A stretch of DNA of 34,158 nucleotides from Spirochaetaceae bacterium (GTDB lineage: Bacteria > Spirochaetota > Spirochaetia > SZUA-6 > Bin103). The notes beneath the pieces are model-generated. The model did no database searches. It saw only the letters and a list, made by a program, of their open reading frames with translations, and was not told the origin of the DNA. Each line of letters begins with the position of its first letter. The first letter of the stretch is position 1. Position numbers and translations under genes: made by a program. Of this stretch, positions 34,129 to 34,158 are shown one piece after another. The stretch is taken from NCBI GenBank assembly GCA_028820215.1, contig JAPPKD010000109.1:1-34158 (forward strand). The letters are read 5' to 3'.

Positions 34129-34158
34129 ATGGGAATCCCGCGATCTGGTAAGCGGGAA
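34114..34158 (+). repeat. 23-nt tandem repeat running off the right edge
   Basis: Two units with period 23 begin at 34114 and 34137. Both start CCCGCGATCTGGTA and end GGGAA, with a short variable middle. In the second unit TCCCGC and GCGGGA can pair around GATCTGGTAA. It may be part of a longer array or a terminal repeat region of an insertion element; only two copies are visible. Confidence 0.6.

Noticed and set aside
34114..34158. CRISPR array start
   Set aside because: Units are directly adjacent with a 23-nt period and no spacer-sized unique sequence; no cas genes in the window.
1..34158. tRNA, rRNA or riboswitch genes
   Set aside because: No cloverleaf, rRNA-like stretch or known riboswitch core was recognised by eye; a covariance-model scan was not possible here.

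Overview
The window is high-GC DNA, densely packed with genes, with many GTG and TTG starts and 4-base stop/start overlaps. No rRNA or tRNA was seen, so taxonomy rests on weak clues. The ABC quartet at 23.7-28.4 kb (GldA-like ATPase, permease, GldG-like protein, DUF4340 protein), an N-acylglucosamine 2-epimerase-like gene and the high GC would fit an uncultured, possibly marine or host-associated, Spirochaetota-like bacterium. This is a guess, not a call.

Layout: (1) 0.2-3.2 kb: a class III aminotransferase on +, converging on a - strand VOC-MFS pair. (2) 3.2-18.5 kb: one long + strand operon of nine genes that reads as an anti-phage defence locus. It encodes a DUF499 P-loop ATPase (BrxC/PglY type), a short PglZ-domain protein, a DUF1156 Zn-ribbon DNA methyltransferase (PglXI type), an unrecognised 173-aa protein, a SNF2-family helicase (BrxHII type), a second N6-adenine-type DNA methyltransferase, a soluble protein with two GHKL ATPase domains and a histidine-kinase H-box, a receiver protein with a non-wHTH C-terminal domain, and a ComEC-like metallo-beta-lactamase-fold hydrolase. 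(3) 18.6-22.6 kb: ordinary genes (CoA-binding protein, alpha/beta hydrolase, gamma-glutamyltransferase-like protein, MFS_3 exporter). (4) 22.6-28.4 kb: a - strand beta-propeller-like gene, then the divergent Gld-type ABC quartet. (5) 28.4-32.4 kb: a frameshifted AGE-family gene and an NMT1/SsuA-type ABC importer (binding protein, ATPase, permease). (6) 32.4-33.8 kb: an AbiEi/AbiEii toxin-antitoxin pair on -. (7) 34.0-34.16 kb: a 21-bp-stem hairpin whose right arm holds the Shine-Dalgarno of a short ORF, then a 23-nt tandem repeat running off the window.

The most interesting part is region 2. ATPase, PglZ, DUF1156 methylase and SNF2 helicase match four of the six genes of type 3 BREX, and three of them match the helicase-methylase-ATPase set called Hma. 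However, the order differs, BrxF and BrxA are not recognisable, and PglZ is unusually short. The operon also continues without a break into a second methylase and a kinase-receiver-MBL signalling module. Nearly every junction is a GTGA or ATGA overlap, so all nine products are probably made as one translationally coupled set. I infer a BREX-like system under phosphorelay control, or one with an attached signalling effector; this has not been tested. The AbiE pair and the structured right edge suggest that further accessory DNA lies beyond the window.
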